Positions 8,133 through 17,161 of a DNA stretch of 64,000 bases are shown in pieces; the first letter of the stretch is position 1; each line of letters opens with the position of its first letter. The translations under genes and the position numbers were made by a program. This stretch comes from Pradoshia eiseniae (lineage in GTDB: Bacteria; Bacillota; Bacilli; Bacillales; Pradoshiaceae), in assembly GCF_002946355.1 (NCBI RefSeq), contig NZ_PKOZ01000003.1:53224-117223 (forward strand), given 5' to 3'. Below the pieces are notes generated by a model. That model did not search any database. It was not told the origin of the DNA and saw nothing but the letters and a program-made list of their open reading frames with translations.

Positions 8133-8998
8133 GAGGTGAATACCCCCGTTGTTTTGGCTATGTATAATTCGGATATTGTAAAAATGATATAAAAGGGAAT
8201 GAACAACATGAGCGCCCACAAAATCAAGATACCTGGCTCAATTATCGCATCATTTATAATGAACATCATAAAGCCATTAATATTAGAAAGCCCTTCAACA
8301 ACAAATAAAGTAGACAACATAAACAATAAAATGGTTTTACCGTGATTCAAAATATTGAAAAAAATATTTCTGAACATATGTTTGAACAAAATTGTCCGCA
8401 TTCCTATTCCTTTTGCACGAGCATACTCAACATACATTTCCTCAAATTCTTCATCTAAAGACAAGATCATCATTTTATAAATCATGATTGCTGGAATAAC
8501 GGTAAGACTGACCAGCGGAATAACATACACACGTTCATCACCAAGTGCATATAAATTCGTTATCTCGAACCCTGTCAGTCTATAAATGTGTATGACCGTC
8601 AATTGAAGAATAAGGACAATCATGACATCTGGAAATGACTCCATCATTTTCAGGATAGCTTTGACCACTCTTTGCATTTTTGCCGACAGGATGGTATATA
8701 AAAACACCAAACCAACCGCAGCTGCCAATGCAATGAAAAAACCTATTGCTAATAACTCCATTGTATAGATGTATTTCTCCCATATGGCCGGAAATAAAGG
8801 TCGTTCTGCATTCGTATTTCTAGAAAAATACATCATCTGATTCGGGTTTAATAGTTGAGAAATCGTGTTTTTTAGTGTGTAAGTAAATCCCGAATCTGTT
8901 GCTGTCTTGTCCATTGTAAAAGGTAAGTAACAAATAAAAAAAATGACAAACAAACTAATAGCCAATTCTACGCATTTATTATAGAGAAATCGCCTCAT
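8129..8998 (-). CDS. ABC transporter permease, oligopeptide type (DppB/OppB-like)
   Basis: 289-aa membrane protein, first gene of a two-gene operon with the following permease. About six membrane spans are visible. The EAA loop is YVEYARAKGIGMRTILFKH. Start taken at ATG 8998, with AAAGGGA upstream; a TTG further 5' would add 17 residues but falls inside a hairpin. DppB proteins usually come with a DppC partner, two ATPases and a lipoprotein; only the two permeases are present here. Confidence 0.75.
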   Translation of the reverse strand: MRRFLYNKCVELAISLFVIFFICYLPFTMDKTATDSGFTYTLKNTISQLLNPNQMMYFSRNTNAERPLFPAIWEKYIYTMELLAIGFFIALAAAVGLVFLYTILSAKMQRVVKAILKMMESFPDVMIVLILQLTVIHIYRLTGFEITNLYALGDERVYVIPLVSLTVIPAIMIYKMMILSLDEEFEEMYVEYARAKGIGMRTILFKHMFRNIFFNILNHGKTILLFMLSTLFVVEGLSNINGFMMFIINDAIIEPGILILWALMLFIPFYIIFTISELYIAKTTGVFTS

Positions 8999-9040
8999 TA
9001 TGTATTCTATATCCCTTTCTTTATTTAAGAGTATGAATGG

Positions 9041-9064
9041 AGACAGCAAAATTGCTGTCTTTTT
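9041..9064 (+). terminator. Terminator-like hairpin facing against the permease operon
   Basis: AGACAGCAA and TTGCTGTCT make a 9-bp stem followed by TTTT on the plus strand. There is no plus-strand gene upstream for over 2 kb. On the minus strand the hairpin lies in the leader of the permease operon and lacks a T tract, so it may block antisense transcripts or be left from a lost gene. Confidence 0.5.
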
Positions 9065-9232
9065 CTTATGACATTAGCAACAATGCTTACAACAAGAGAC
9101 CAACAGCAAGACCTGGAGACCACCCCCTCTCTTTTTTATTCAACAAATCGGTCATTAATCCTTCTTTTGAGCACACTCGTTTTTCCTCTCTAATTCAGCC
9201 CGCTTTTCCTGGTGCAATGAAACCATCTGGAC

Positions 9233-9276
9233 AAAAAAAAGAGGATAAATGCTCCTATTAAGCATCCTATCCTCTT
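9233..9276 (-). terminator. Terminator after the amidase gene
   Basis: On the minus strand AAGAGGATA pairs with TATCCTCTT across an inner GATGC/GCATC segment, followed by a run of eight T. It begins 5 nt after the amidase stop. Confidence 0.85.
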
Positions 9277-9280
9277 CTGA

Positions 9281-10771
9281 TCAACTATTCTGCTGTAATG
9301 CGTTCAGTCCTACCCAAAGCGGCGACTGTTCCAGCTGTGCGGCTAATCCCAATAGCCAATCTTCTCTTCCTTTTGGCGCCATAATCTGGACACCGAGTGG
9401 CAGGCCATCGTCTGCCAGGTGAACGGGCAGGCTGATTGCCGGCTGCCCAATGATGTTGGCCCATTGGGTGAATGGTGTGTAGGTCAGGCTTGGAAGAAAC
9501 ATATCATAGACCATTTTCAGCTGTTCTGCTGGTGACACTTCATGAATATGCCGTAATTCGACTTCCTCTTTTGCCGTGTGCGTCAATTCACCTACCCGTG
9601 GTGCGGTATAGGCTGTGGCCGGGGTAATGTACAAGTCATATGTCCGGTTAAAGTGAGCCATCTGGGCGGCCGCCATGTCCCATTCAGCGATGCTTCTTGT
9701 AAACTGAATGGCTGATACCTGCTCTCCCGCAGTCTTCAGTACCCAGGAGACAAGCTCAATGTCCTCGCTAGTTACTTTCCGGCCGATTGATTCCTCAATC
9801 GATTGAATGTCTGAGGCCATTTCCCCGCAATTCATGATGTAGTAATTCTCCATCAGCCTAATTCCATCTATTTCAGGCACTTTTTCTTCTATATAATGTC
9901 CTTGTTCCTCCAGCCATTTTACCAATTTATGAACGGCTTGCGCTGCATCAGCTGAAACTGGGGTTCCAACAGGTGATTGCACGGAGTAAGCAATCCGGAA
10001 TTTCCGTTGATGATGTATAGCGTCTGTTAAATAACTTCCCTCAAATAGCGGGACATTAAAGGCCGCTTCCGGCTGAATGACTTGCAGAGCATCAAGCATG
10101 GCCGCACTGTCCCTGACGGTTTTGGTGAGCACGAAATCCCCTGCTGCTCCATGCCATTGCCGGCCAACCCCTGGTCCTACCGGGGTCCGGCCTCTTGTCG
10201 GCTTCAAACCAACCAGCCCAGTGAAGGAAGCGGGAATCCGTATCGAGCCTCCTCCATCACTCGCCCCAGCAATCGGGACAATACCGGCAGCAACTACAGC
10301 CGATGCGCCACCGCTTGAGCCTCCTGGCGAATGAGCCAAATTCCAAGGATTGCGGGCAGGCCCGTACAGGGAGGGTTCTGTGACATTCTTCAAACCGAAT
10401 TCCGGAGAGCTTGTTTGGCCGGCAATTAAAAATCCAGCCTCACGAATTTTCGCGACAAAATGAGAATCCATTAAAGCTTGCCGGTCCTTCAACATTCTAG
10501 TTCCCGCCGTGATTTTCTCTCCCGCAATCGCTTGGGAAAGATCCTTCAAGAGAATGGGAACGCCACTAAAGGGCTTCTCCAAGCCCTTTATCTCACTTGC
10601 TTCATCAAAAGCGCGTTCGAACCTCGTTCGAATGATGGCATTTAAATCCGGATTCAATCGATTTGACAGTTCCTGGACATCCTCCAGTAATTCCTTTGCG
10701 CTGACCTGTTTCGTTTTCACCAGCTCAGCCAATCCCAACCCATCATAATGGGAAAAATCAGTTACATGCAT
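9281..10771 (-). CDS. Amidase (amidase signature family)
   Basis: 496-aa cytoplasmic amidase that should hydrolyse a carboxamide to an acid and ammonia. The amidase-signature triad is present: Lys76 (LLKD), cis-Ser152 (SPGGSSGGAS) and nucleophile Ser176 (DGGGSIRIP). The GatA subunit has the same fold, but no gatB or gatC is adjacent and this looks like the stand-alone 6-aminohexanoate-cyclic-dimer-hydrolase/YedL-like group. The gene starts 16 nt after the LCP gene on the same strand, so the two are probably co-transcribed. The natural substrate is unknown. Confidence 0.85.
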   Translation of the reverse strand: MHVTDFSHYDGLGLAELVKTKQVSAKELLEDVQELSNRLNPDLNAIIRTRFERAFDEASEIKGLEKPFSGVPILLKDLSQAIAGEKITAGTRMLKDRQALMDSHFVAKIREAGFLIAGQTSSPEFGLKNVTEPSLYGPARNPWNLAHSPGGSSGGASAVVAAGIVPIAGASDGGGSIRIPASFTGLVGLKPTRGRTPVGPGVGRQWHGAAGDFVLTKTVRDSAAMLDALQVIQPEAAFNVPLFEGSYLTDAIHHQRKFRIAYSVQSPVGTPVSADAAQAVHKLVKWLEEQGHYIEEKVPEIDGIRLMENYYIMNCGEMASDIQSIEESIGRKVTSEDIELVSWVLKTAGEQVSAIQFTRSIAEWDMAAAQMAHFNRTYDLYITPATAYTAPRVGELTHTAKEEVELRHIHEVSPAEQLKMVYDMFLPSLTYTPFTQWANIIGQPAISLPVHLADDGLPLGVQIMAPKGREDWLLGLAAQLEQSPLWVGLNALQQNS

Positions 10772-10787
10772 AAAGCCACCTCTATTG

Positions 10788-11726
10788 CTACAATTCTAAT
10801 TGTTCCTTGAGCTTCTCCTGTACCTTTAATTTTTCTTCATCTGATATTATCTCAAAGTACAATTCTTTTCCATATTGTTCATCATATATTTTTTCACTCG
10901 TACTTTCCATCTCGATTTGCTCGATGGCTTGGGCCGCTGAGCGATAGTTTTTCTGAATATCAAGCATTTGGTTAAAGGTCAAATTCGTTCTAATATTATC
11001 GCCAAGGGTCTCAAGTATATCTCGATACTTCGTCAATGTAGAGAAGCTGGCACCTTTATCGATAATGGCCTCAAGCACTTCTCTCTGCCTTGTTTGACGG
11101 CCAAAATCACCGCGGGCATCCTCATATCTCATCCTCGAGAAAGCCAAGGCCTCCTTGCCGTTTAACTTGATTTCTCCTTCAGCAAAATGGGTTCCTCCAT
11201 GCGTAAATTCCTCATAGTTCATGACCGTTACGCCGCCAAGGGCATCAACAATTCCCTTGAAGCTCTCCATATTGATTTGGACGAAATAATCAATTGGAAT
11301 ATCAAGAAATTGCTCAACGGTATCCGTAGCTGTTTCCACACCGCCATAGGCATAAGCATGATTGATCTTTGAGGTGATGCCCTTGCCTGCAATCTCGGTC
11401 CGGGTATCCCTTGGAATACTAACCATTTCAACGGATTCCTTCTCTGGATTGACCGCGAGAACCATGATGCTATCAGAACGCCCAGTATCGCCTTGCCTTT
11501 CATCAACGCCCAATAATAAAACGGAGAATGGTTCAAGCTCCTCAAGAGAGATTTCTTCCTCACGCATGTCTGTCTGTTCTTTTTCTTCATACATCGTATC
11601 TACCGCACCAGTTATAGATTGATAGAATGAAACACCATAGGTGCATCCTGCCATGATCATCAGGAGCATCAGCACACCTATGATTCGCTTCCAATTCTTC
11701 TTTCTCTTTCTCCTTCTCTTCTTCAT
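10788..11726 (-). CDS. LytR-CpsA-Psr (LCP) family cell-wall glycopolymer ligase
   Basis: 312-aa membrane-anchored protein: a very basic cytoplasmic tail (MKKRRRKRKKNWKR), one membrane span at about residues 15-33, and an extracellular LCP domain. LCP motifs are LLLGVDER with GRSDSIMV, SIPRDTR, and INHAYAYGG. The conserved Arg/Asp residues bind the polyprenyl-phosphate substrate. LCP proteins attach wall teichoic acid or other anionic polymers to peptidoglycan. Bacillus species carry several paralogues (TagT, TagU, TagV), and I cannot say which this corresponds to. Confidence 0.88.
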   Translation of the reverse strand: MKKRRRKRKKNWKRIIGVLMLLMIMAGCTYGVSFYQSITGAVDTMYEEKEQTDMREEEISLEELEPFSVLLLGVDERQGDTGRSDSIMVLAVNPEKESVEMVSIPRDTRTEIAGKGITSKINHAYAYGGVETATDTVEQFLDIPIDYFVQINMESFKGIVDALGGVTVMNYEEFTHGGTHFAEGEIKLNGKEALAFSRMRYEDARGDFGRQTRQREVLEAIIDKGASFSTLTKYRDILETLGDNIRTNLTFNQMLDIQKNYRSAAQAIEQIEMESTSEKIYDEQYGKELYFEIISDEEKLKVQEKLKEQLEL

Positions 11727-11963
11727 TAAATTACACCTTCTCTATTCTTATGGTTCATTTTTTTGGATTCCACAAAACGCCCCGACTGTCATCCTAATCC
11801 TAAACAGAAGGAGATTGGTAATGTTGGAAAGCACTAGAAATACTATACCACTTTCTTAGAAAAAACATAAAACAATATCGAAATTTGTAAACACGTGTCA
11901 TATAAACTCTTTAAATGTAAAATAAATAACATCTTTCTGTAATATAAATGACTCACTATCTGC

Positions 11964-12009
11964 AAAAAGAAAGGCAAAACTTTACTTTATCCCAAGGAAA
12001 GTTTTGCCT
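11964..12009 (-). terminator. Terminator after the histidine phosphatase gene
   Basis: On the minus strand AGGCAAAACTTT and AAAGTTTTGCCT form a 12-bp stem followed by TTCTTTTTG, 10 nt beyond the stop. The remaining 11727-11963 spacer shows nothing else I can name. Confidence 0.85.
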
Positions 12010-12018
12010 CACAGTTAC

Positions 12019-12561
12019 TCATACATTCCATATACGGTCAATTTGACATTGCCCTTGATTGATTCTCACATGATAGACATCCGGGTTTGTCATGCTTTTC
12101 CATGCGGAAAAGCCATATTCAGGGTTCAATTGCTGAAGCATTAAGGTCAGCAGGTTCCCATGTGTCATGATGCCGATATGAGTGCCTGGACCGCTTAGCG
12201 CCTCTTCAATGACCTCAAGCCCCCTAGCGCCTGCCTCTGCCCCTGATTCCCCGCCTTCAAGCTTTTTATCGAGGTCAAGAAAGGATTCTTCAAGAAGCTG
12301 AAGCCAATTCGGCAGGTCTTGACCTGCAAGAACTCGTTCAGAAAGACGTATGTCCTCTTCTAAGACAATTTGCTTCTCCTCAGCAATTTGACGGCAGGAG
12401 TCCAGTGCCCGTTTATAAGGACTTGATATTAAGCGATCAAGAGGGATTCCTCGAAAAAAACGTGCCAATTCTATGGACTGTTTCTTCCCCTTAACTGTCA
12501 GCCGGCACGCAGCATCCTGCCCCTCTGCCTGGCAATGCCTCATCAAATAAATATGCTTCAT
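12019..12561 (-). CDS. Histidine phosphatase family protein (phosphoglycerate mutase-like)
   Basis: 180-aa member of the phosphoglycerate-mutase-like superfamily. The phosphorylated histidine is in the RHG-type motif, here RHCQAEG near residue 8, with Cys where most members have Gly. A second conserved His lies in GIMTHGN. Start set at the ATG at 12561, which has GGGGG 5-9 nt upstream; the longer frame begins at TTG inside that ribosome site. Probable phosphatase of a small metabolite, substrate unknown. Monocistronic, divergent from the acylphosphatase gene. Confidence 0.75.
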   Translation of the reverse strand: MKHIYLMRHCQAEGQDAACRLTVKGKKQSIELARFFRGIPLDRLISSPYKRALDSCRQIAEEKQIVLEEDIRLSERVLAGQDLPNWLQLLEESFLDLDKKLEGGESGAEAGARGLEVIEEALSGPGTHIGIMTHGNLLTLMLQQLNPEYGFSAWKSMTNPDVYHVRINQGQCQIDRIWNV

Positions 12562-12678
12562 CCCATTTCCCCCTATCAACCATTCCTTTTTCTGGATTAT
12601 TCTATTATATCAAATGCTATCCATCCAGTAAGCTGTATCGCTATAATAGAAGAAAGAAAAAAGGAAGGAGCATTTAAT

Positions 12679-12945
12679 ATGAAGCAATATCATTTAATCG
12701 TATCCGGCCTTGTTCAAGGAGTCGGCTTCAGGTATTATACAGAACGAATTGCCTTATCTATGCAAATAAAGGGCTGGGTTAGAAATCTGCCCGATGACAC
12801 GGTCGAGATCGTTGCTCAAGGAACTGAAAGCGCTTTATTAGCATTTATAAAGGAGGTTAAGAACAGTCCAGGATTCAGCCGTGTGGATGATGTAAAAATC
12901 CACGAACAGCCGCCCGAAAATTTCACAGCTTTTAAGATTAAGTAA
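12679..12945 (+). CDS. acyP: Acylphosphatase
   Basis: 88-aa acylphosphatase, the usual size, hydrolysing acyl phosphates such as acetyl or carbamoyl phosphate. The phosphate-binding loop GLVQGVGFRYY has catalytic Arg18, and the catalytic Asn36 is in GWVRN. The ATG is preceded by AAGGAAGGAG. The gene is divergent from the histidine phosphatase and precedes the wall hydrolase gene by 149 nt. Confidence 0.93.
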   Translation: MKQYHLIVSGLVQGVGFRYYTERIALSMQIKGWVRNLPDDTVEIVAQGTESALLAFIKEVKNSPGFSRVDDVKIHEQPPENFTAFKIK

Positions 12946-12998
12946 AAATTTACAAAACGACAGAATACTCTCTTTTATTACAGTAAACTTTCCTTTCT

Positions 12999-13015
12999 GT
13001 TACATTTCGCCTACA
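12999..13015 (-). promoter_or_regulatory. Candidate WalR box upstream of the LysM hydrolase gene
   Basis: On the minus strand TGTAGG-N5-TGTAAC resembles the WalR direct repeat TGTWAH-N5-TGTWAH; one half is perfect and the other differs at its last two positions. WalRK controls LysM/NlpC-P60 hydrolases such as LytE and CwlO in B. subtilis, so a site 80-96 nt before this start is plausible but weak. Confidence 0.3.
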
Positions 13016-13094
13016 AATCTAGTAATTTTATGTCAATTGGTCTAAACTTAGCTAGTATTTTCAATACAAATTACTAACTTTGTAGGGGGTCACC

Positions 13095-13865
13095 ATGAAA
13101 AAGAAAGTATTATCTGTTACGGCAACGGCTGTATTGTCTTCCGTTCTTTTTGCCAATTCCGCTTCTGCCGCTGTTGTGACGGTTGTTAAAGGAGATACAT
13201 TGTCCCAATTAGCCGTTAAATATAATACAACTGTATCAGCTATCAAAAAAGAGAATAACCTGACATCTGACATGATTTACATAGGTCAGACATTGAATAT
13301 CGGCGAATCATCTTCAGCTTCTGCTTCTACTCAAAAGTACACAGTGAAGTCCGGGGATTCTTTATGGAAAATCGCTACTAAATACAATACAACTGTTTCC
13401 AACCTTAAGTCTTGGAATAATTTGAAGAGTGATACCATTTATCCAGGTCAAGTACTAATCGTGAGCAAATCCGGCTCAACTGGGTCTGGCTCAAGCACTT
13501 CTACTTCAACTGAAGCACAACGCATGGTCGCTACAGCGAAAAGCTTGATTGGCTCACCATACGTTTGGGGCGGCACTACGCCTAGCGGCTTTGATTGCAG
13601 CGGCTTCATCTATTATATTGTGAAGAAGGAGCGCAGTGATTTCACGCGCACGAATGTGGCTGGCTATTACTCATCCATGAAAAAAGTCAGCAGCCCGGCT
13701 GTCGGCGATTTCGTCTTCTTTGAAACCTACACGTCTGGCGCTTCCCATATGGGTATTTATATTGGCAACAATAAATTTATCCACGCAGGCTCCAGCGGTG
13801 TTAAGGAAGCGAGCCTTGACACTTCATACTGGTCTTCAAGATACCTAGGCGCACGCAGTCTATAA
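13095..13865 (+). CDS. Secreted peptidoglycan endopeptidase, two LysM plus NlpC/P60
   Basis: 256-aa exported wall hydrolase. A signal peptide ends near NSASA (residue 25). Two LysM domains follow (about 27-70 and 81-124), then a Ser/Thr/Gly linker (125-140) and an NlpC/P60 domain (about 142-256). The catalytic triad is Cys168 (FDCSGF), His218 (SHMGIY) and His230 (FIHAGS). It should cut the D-Glu-meso-DAP bond of the stem peptide. The layout matches LytE/CwlS of B. subtilis but with two LysM repeats instead of three or four. AGGGGG precedes the ATG. It carries its own terminator and is probably monocistronic. Confidence 0.92.
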   Translation: MKKKVLSVTATAVLSSVLFANSASAAVVTVVKGDTLSQLAVKYNTTVSAIKKENNLTSDMIYIGQTLNIGESSSASASTQKYTVKSGDSLWKIATKYNTTVSNLKSWNNLKSDTIYPGQVLIVSKSGSTGSGSSTSTSTEAQRMVATAKSLIGSPYVWGGTTPSGFDCSGFIYYIVKKERSDFTRTNVAGYYSSMKKVSSPAVGDFVFFETYTSGASHMGIYIGNNKFIHAGSSGVKEASLDTSYWSSRYLGARSL

Positions 13866-13872
13866 TGATAGG

Positions 13873-13910
13873 ATACCCGAATGAGCGACACACTCATTCG
13901 GGTATTTTTT
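13873..13910 (+). terminator. Terminator after the NlpC/P60 gene
   Basis: ATACCCGAATGAG pairs with CTCATTCGGGTAT (13 bp) and is followed by six T, starting 8 nt after the stop. Confidence 0.95.
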
Positions 13911-13985
13911 ATGCCCATCCACATGAATAGACTTTTCGCTATTGCACATTCTATTCGTAAACCGGATGGCAAGGAGGAAAAACGA

Positions 13986-14282
13986 TTGGGAAAGAACCAT
14001 TTTCATGTATTGTATACGGCTATCCCAGGGCATACAGAAGCAGATTATTGGGCCCATCCTCACCCGTCCATAAATTGTCAAAAAGGACTGACCATCCTTG
14101 AAGACGGCACTTACATGATTATTGAGCAGAGAAAGTGGGTTGAGCAGGAAAGCATTGGCTACCTCATCACCAAGGATGAGGCACTAAATGAGATTCTCCA
14201 AGCGGGCAATCTTACCTTATTAGAGCAGCCAAGCTTTAAAGAGCTTAAAGACCTGTATTTAAAAAGAACGAGGCCGCAATAA
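13986..14282 (+). CDS. Hypothetical protein, 98 aa
   Basis: Unrecognised soluble protein. The start is the TTG at 13986 because a strong AAGGAGG lies 8 nt before it; longer in-frame starts at 13881 and beyond would lie inside the preceding terminator. The protein has a HADYW-like histidine-rich opening (GHTEADYWAHPHPS) and an acidic/basic helical C-terminus. It is convergent with chaB, 11 nt away. Confidence 0.6.
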   Translation: MGKNHFHVLYTAIPGHTEADYWAHPHPSINCQKGLTILEDGTYMIIEQRKWVEQESIGYLITKDEALNEILQAGNLTLLEQPSFKELKDLYLKRTRPQ

Positions 14283-14293
14283 GCTAAAGTCAC

Positions 14294-14494
14294 TTACTCT
14301 TTCTCAACCCAATCACCGTCATCATTTTTCTCATATTTCTTTTTAACAGCACTCCATGCCACCTTAAAGGCTGTTTCTTCTTCATCATATTCCTCGGAGG
14401 CTGAATTAAAGGCTTCTTTAAATATTTCCTGTGCATGACTTGGCAGAGAATCTTTTACAGCTTCAGGCAGATCCTTTTTGGAATCATATGGCAT
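14294..14494 (-). CDS. chaB: ChaB family protein
   Basis: 66-aa ChaB-domain protein, starting MPYDSKKDLPEAVKDSLP and ending in a charged tail. ChaB was named as a regulator of the ChaA cation antiporter in E. coli, but many Bacillus homologues stand alone as here. AAGGAGT lies upstream of the ATG. A SigB-like promoter may precede it (14522-14547), which would make it a general-stress gene. Confidence 0.85.
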   Translation of the reverse strand: MPYDSKKDLPEAVKDSLPSHAQEIFKEAFNSASEEYDEEETAFKVAWSAVKKKYEKNDDGDWVEKE

Positions 14495-14521
14495 CTATCC
14501 ACCACTCCTTTTTCTCCCTAT

Positions 14522-14547
14522 ATTTCCTCTCTCCCGCATCCTTAAAC
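14522..14547 (-). promoter_or_regulatory. Candidate SigB promoter for chaB
   Basis: On the minus strand GTTTAA, a 14-nt spacer and GGAAAT compare with the SigB consensus GTTTAA-N12-15-GGGWAW; only one -10 position differs. It lies between the yeeI terminator and the chaB start, where a promoter is needed. Confidence 0.35.
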
Positions 14548-14552
14548 CCATT

Positions 14553-14594
14553 AAAAAAGCTGCCCTCTATGCCTTCTGGCTTTGAGAGCAGCTT
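14553..14594 (-). terminator. Terminator after yeeI
   Basis: On the minus strand AAGCTGCTCTC pairs with GAGGGCAGCTT and is followed by TTTTTT, 13 nt after the yeeI stop. Confidence 0.85.
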
Positions 14595-14606
14595 ATTCAA
14601 TAAGCA

Positions 14607-15326
14607 TTATTCGCCTAAATCAACATTATGATATACCTGTTGGACATCCTCAAGGTCTTCAATCGCATCAATCATCTTCTCAAATTGAGCTTGTGCTTCT
14701 GCATCAAGCGTGATGTCGTTTTGAGCAAGCATTGTCAATTCTGCCACAGTGAACTCTGTAATGCCGGCATTCTTGAAAGCTTCTTGTACAGCATGGAATT
14801 GATCTGGCTCCGCATATACGATGACCGCTTCATCTTCTTCAAGAATGTCACGTACATCGACATCTGCTTCCATCATCATTTCCAATACTTCATCAGCGTT
14901 TTTCCCTTCAATACCGAAAACCGCTGTCGCATCAAACATGTAAGAGACAGAACCGCTCACACCCATGTTACCGCCATTCTTCCCGAAAGCGGCACGAACA
15001 TCAGAAGCTGTACGATTCACATTGTTTGTCAAGGCGTCTACGATGACCATTGAACCGCTTGGTCCGAAGCCTTCATAACGAAGCTCATCATAGCTTTCCT
15101 CTGAACCGCCTTTTGCTTTTTCAATTGCACGGTCAATGATATGCTTTGGTACACTGTATGTTTTCGCGCGCTCAAGCACCATTTTCAAAGCTTGGTTTGA
15201 TTCTGGATTTGGCTCACCCTGCTTGGCTGCCACATAAATCTCACGGCCGAATTTCGCATAAATGCGGCTTGTGTTCTTATCTTTGGCCGCTTTCTTTTCT
15301 TTAATGTTATTCCATTTACGTCCCAT
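14607..15326 (-). CDS. yeeI: YebC/PmpR family protein, YeeI type
   Basis: 239-aa YebC-family protein. The opening [20 protein letters not shown] and ending VYHNVDLGE match the B. subtilis YeeI branch rather than the YrbC branch. The three-domain fold includes the conserved [17 protein letters not shown] and NKNGGN-type (FGKNGGNMG) segments. Long annotated as transcription regulators, YebC proteins were later linked to relief of ribosome stalling at proline stretches, with YeeI reported as the second Bacillus paralogue; which role applies here is open. Monocistronic. Confidence 0.92.
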   Translation of the reverse strand: MGRKWNNIKEKKAAKDKNTSRIYAKFGREIYVAAKQGEPNPESNQALKMVLERAKTYSVPKHIIDRAIEKAKGGSEESYDELRYEGFGPSGSMVIVDALTNNVNRTASDVRAAFGKNGGNMGVSGSVSYMFDATAVFGIEGKNADEVLEMMMEADVDVRDILEEDEAVIVYAEPDQFHAVQEAFKNAGITEFTVAELTMLAQNDITLDAEAQAQFEKMIDAIEDLEDVQQVYHNVDLGE

Positions 15327-15481
15327 GTAATAAACACTCTCTTTCTAATATATCTACTCAAGAATAGTAATACGAAACAGGCAACCACTTCAATACCTTT
15401 TGAAATTTTGTCCCTTTTATTAAAAGTAATATTCTGCTTACTACACAGCTTTACCAACTTTTTACTTATTGTATCACAATC

Positions 15482-16249
15482 CTATAGTTCCTGCCTTTTA
15501 AATAATTTGATTGCTAAGATTAGCAAAACCGCTATCAATGCCATCAGAACAAGCATAGGAGCCATGATTGGCCCATCCTGTCCAATCATGACCTTGCCAG
15601 CGTTATCAATCAGTGCTGAGGGTGTATATTTCTCTATCCCAGCAGGAAAATACTGACCAAGCTTCGTTAAAGCAAGATAGCTTCCATAGCTGATAAATCC
15701 CGCAAAAACCGCGCTCTTCATAATAGAAGAAAACAGGAGCGTCAGTGTTACACACAGCAGGATTAAGATGAGGTACGGCAGGGTTCCTTGGACGATTGCT
15801 CCCCAGTCCATTTTCCCGTCAAAGAGAACCCTCGTATAATAGACGGTCAACAGCATCCCGAACAAGAAAGAAACAACCGATAGCATTGAATAGGCCGCCC
15901 ATTTGGCCAATAAATAGCCGCTTCGGCCAGTTGATTTGGATAATACGAGCGCTGAGCTCCCTTTCTCCCGCTCTGAGGCCACGGTCCCCATCATGACGAG
16001 AATGAGCACGATTAAGCCAAGCTGCTCAAAGTTAGCAAATATCCCGGCAAGAATATCACTCGCCGTGCTCTCAGGGACCACAATCACTGTTCCTTCTGGA
16101 AGATCCTGCTCAATCAGGCTTGGAAGAAGCTTCATCGTTATCGGGAGTGTCACCATAATGATGGCAAACGCAAATGGGACGATGATCAGCTTATAAGACC
16201 GTTTCAGTTCCAGCCATTCCTTCCAGAGCATTGCTCCAAATATCGCCAT
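15482..16249 (-). CDS. yxlG: ABC-2 type transporter permease, YxlG-like
   Basis: 255-aa membrane permease with six predicted spans, including an N-terminal one after a basic cytoplasmic start and a large outside loop rich in acids (residues 45-75). The segment SEREKGSSALVLSKS is typical of ABC-2 permeases. Its start overlaps by one base the stop of the ATPase gene. With the upstream ATPase and the PLDc_N protein it matches the order yxlE-yxlF-yxlG at the end of the B. subtilis sigY operon. The exported substrate is unknown. Confidence 0.8.
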   Translation of the reverse strand: MAIFGAMLWKEWLELKRSYKLIIVPFAFAIIMVTLPITMKLLPSLIEQDLPEGTVIVVPESTASDILAGIFANFEQLGLIVLILVMMGTVASEREKGSSALVLSKSTGRSGYLLAKWAAYSMLSVVSFLFGMLLTVYYTRVLFDGKMDWGAIVQGTLPYLILILLCVTLTLLFSSIMKSAVFAGFISYGSYLALTKLGQYFPAGIEKYTPSALIDNAGKVMIGQDGPIMAPMLVLMALIAVLLILAIKLFKRQEL

Positions 16250-17160
16250 TACGCATTCACCACCTTGAAGAAAATATCCTGCAGAGACAAAGCCTCTATC
16301 CGGTAATCCGTAATGACGCCTGCCTCCTCTTGAATAATCAAAGGCAGCTGAGCCTTTGCCTTCTCCAAATCATTCACCACAACACGATAGGATGTGTTTG
16401 ATGCTTCGATACGCTCTGCCCAAGTCTGACTTGTGACAGCCTCGACGATTGTTTGATTTGGAGCGAGAAGCTGGAATTTGATGGCGGAGCCGGCATATTC
16501 CTTTAGCAAATCTTGCTTAGCGGAAGATAATAATAATTGCCCTTTATGCAAAATGAGGATATGATCAGCCGTTTTCTCCACATCATCGAGGATATGGCTG
16601 GACATGAAAATCATATGGTCTCTCTTCAGCTCCTCAATCAGCTCGAGAACCTGATGACGGCCCATAGGATCGAGAGCTGAAACAGGCTCATCCAAAAGCA
16701 GCAGCTTCGGCTCATTAATAAGCGCCTGTGCAAGACCAAGCCGCTGTTTCATCCCGCCGCTATAGCCGCCAATCTTCCGCTTCCTGGCCTCCCATATGCC
16801 GCATCTCTTTAACAGACGCTCAGTGCGAAGCTTAATCTCCGTTTTGCTCAGCCCGAATAGCTTACCAGATAACATCATCCACTCCTCACCCGTCATATAA
16901 TCATAATAGGCTGGGTTTTGAGGCAAATAGCCAATCAGTTTGGCTATATTCTTCTGGTCCCTCTCTACATCATACCCTTCAATTTGTATCCGTCCTGAAG
17001 TCGCCTTAGCTAGACCAGCCATGATTCGGATGGCGGTTGTTTTTCCAGAGCCGTTGCTTCCAATGAACCCATAGCACCCCGGCCCGTCAATGGAAAAGCT
17101 TATTCCCTTCAACGCGGGAAAGCCTTGATAGGATTTGGTCAATTTTTCGCATCTTATCAT
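16249..17160 (-). CDS. yxlF: ABC transporter ATP-binding protein, YxlF-like
   Basis: 303-aa ATPase. Walker A is GSNGSGKT (34-41), the signature is YSGGMKQRLGLA, Walker B is LLLLDEP followed by VSALD, and the switch His is in MSSHIL. The C-terminal 90 residues are the accessory region typical of ABC-2 exporters. I chose the ATG at 17160 since it has AGAGGA 8 nt upstream and lies one base after the preceding stop; a longer frame would overlap the upstream gene. Works with the permease encoded next. Confidence 0.88.
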   Translation of the reverse strand: MIRCEKLTKSYQGFPALKGISFSIDGPGCYGFIGSNGSGKTTAIRIMAGLAKATSGRIQIEGYDVERDQKNIAKLIGYLPQNPAYYDYMTGEEWMMLSGKLFGLSKTEIKLRTERLLKRCGIWEARKRKIGGYSGGMKQRLGLAQALINEPKLLLLDEPVSALDPMGRHQVLELIEELKRDHMIFMSSHILDDVEKTADHILILHKGQLLLSSAKQDLLKEYAGSAIKFQLLAPNQTIVEAVTSQTWAERIEASNTSYRVVVNDLEKAKAQLPLIIQEEAGVITDYRIEALSLQDIFFKVVNA

Positions 17161-17161
17161 C

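Noticed and set aside
13881..13985. Upstream extension of the 98-aa hypothetical protein
   Set aside because: The extension begins inside the terminator of the wall hydrolase gene; the TTG at 13986 has an ideal AAGGAGG.
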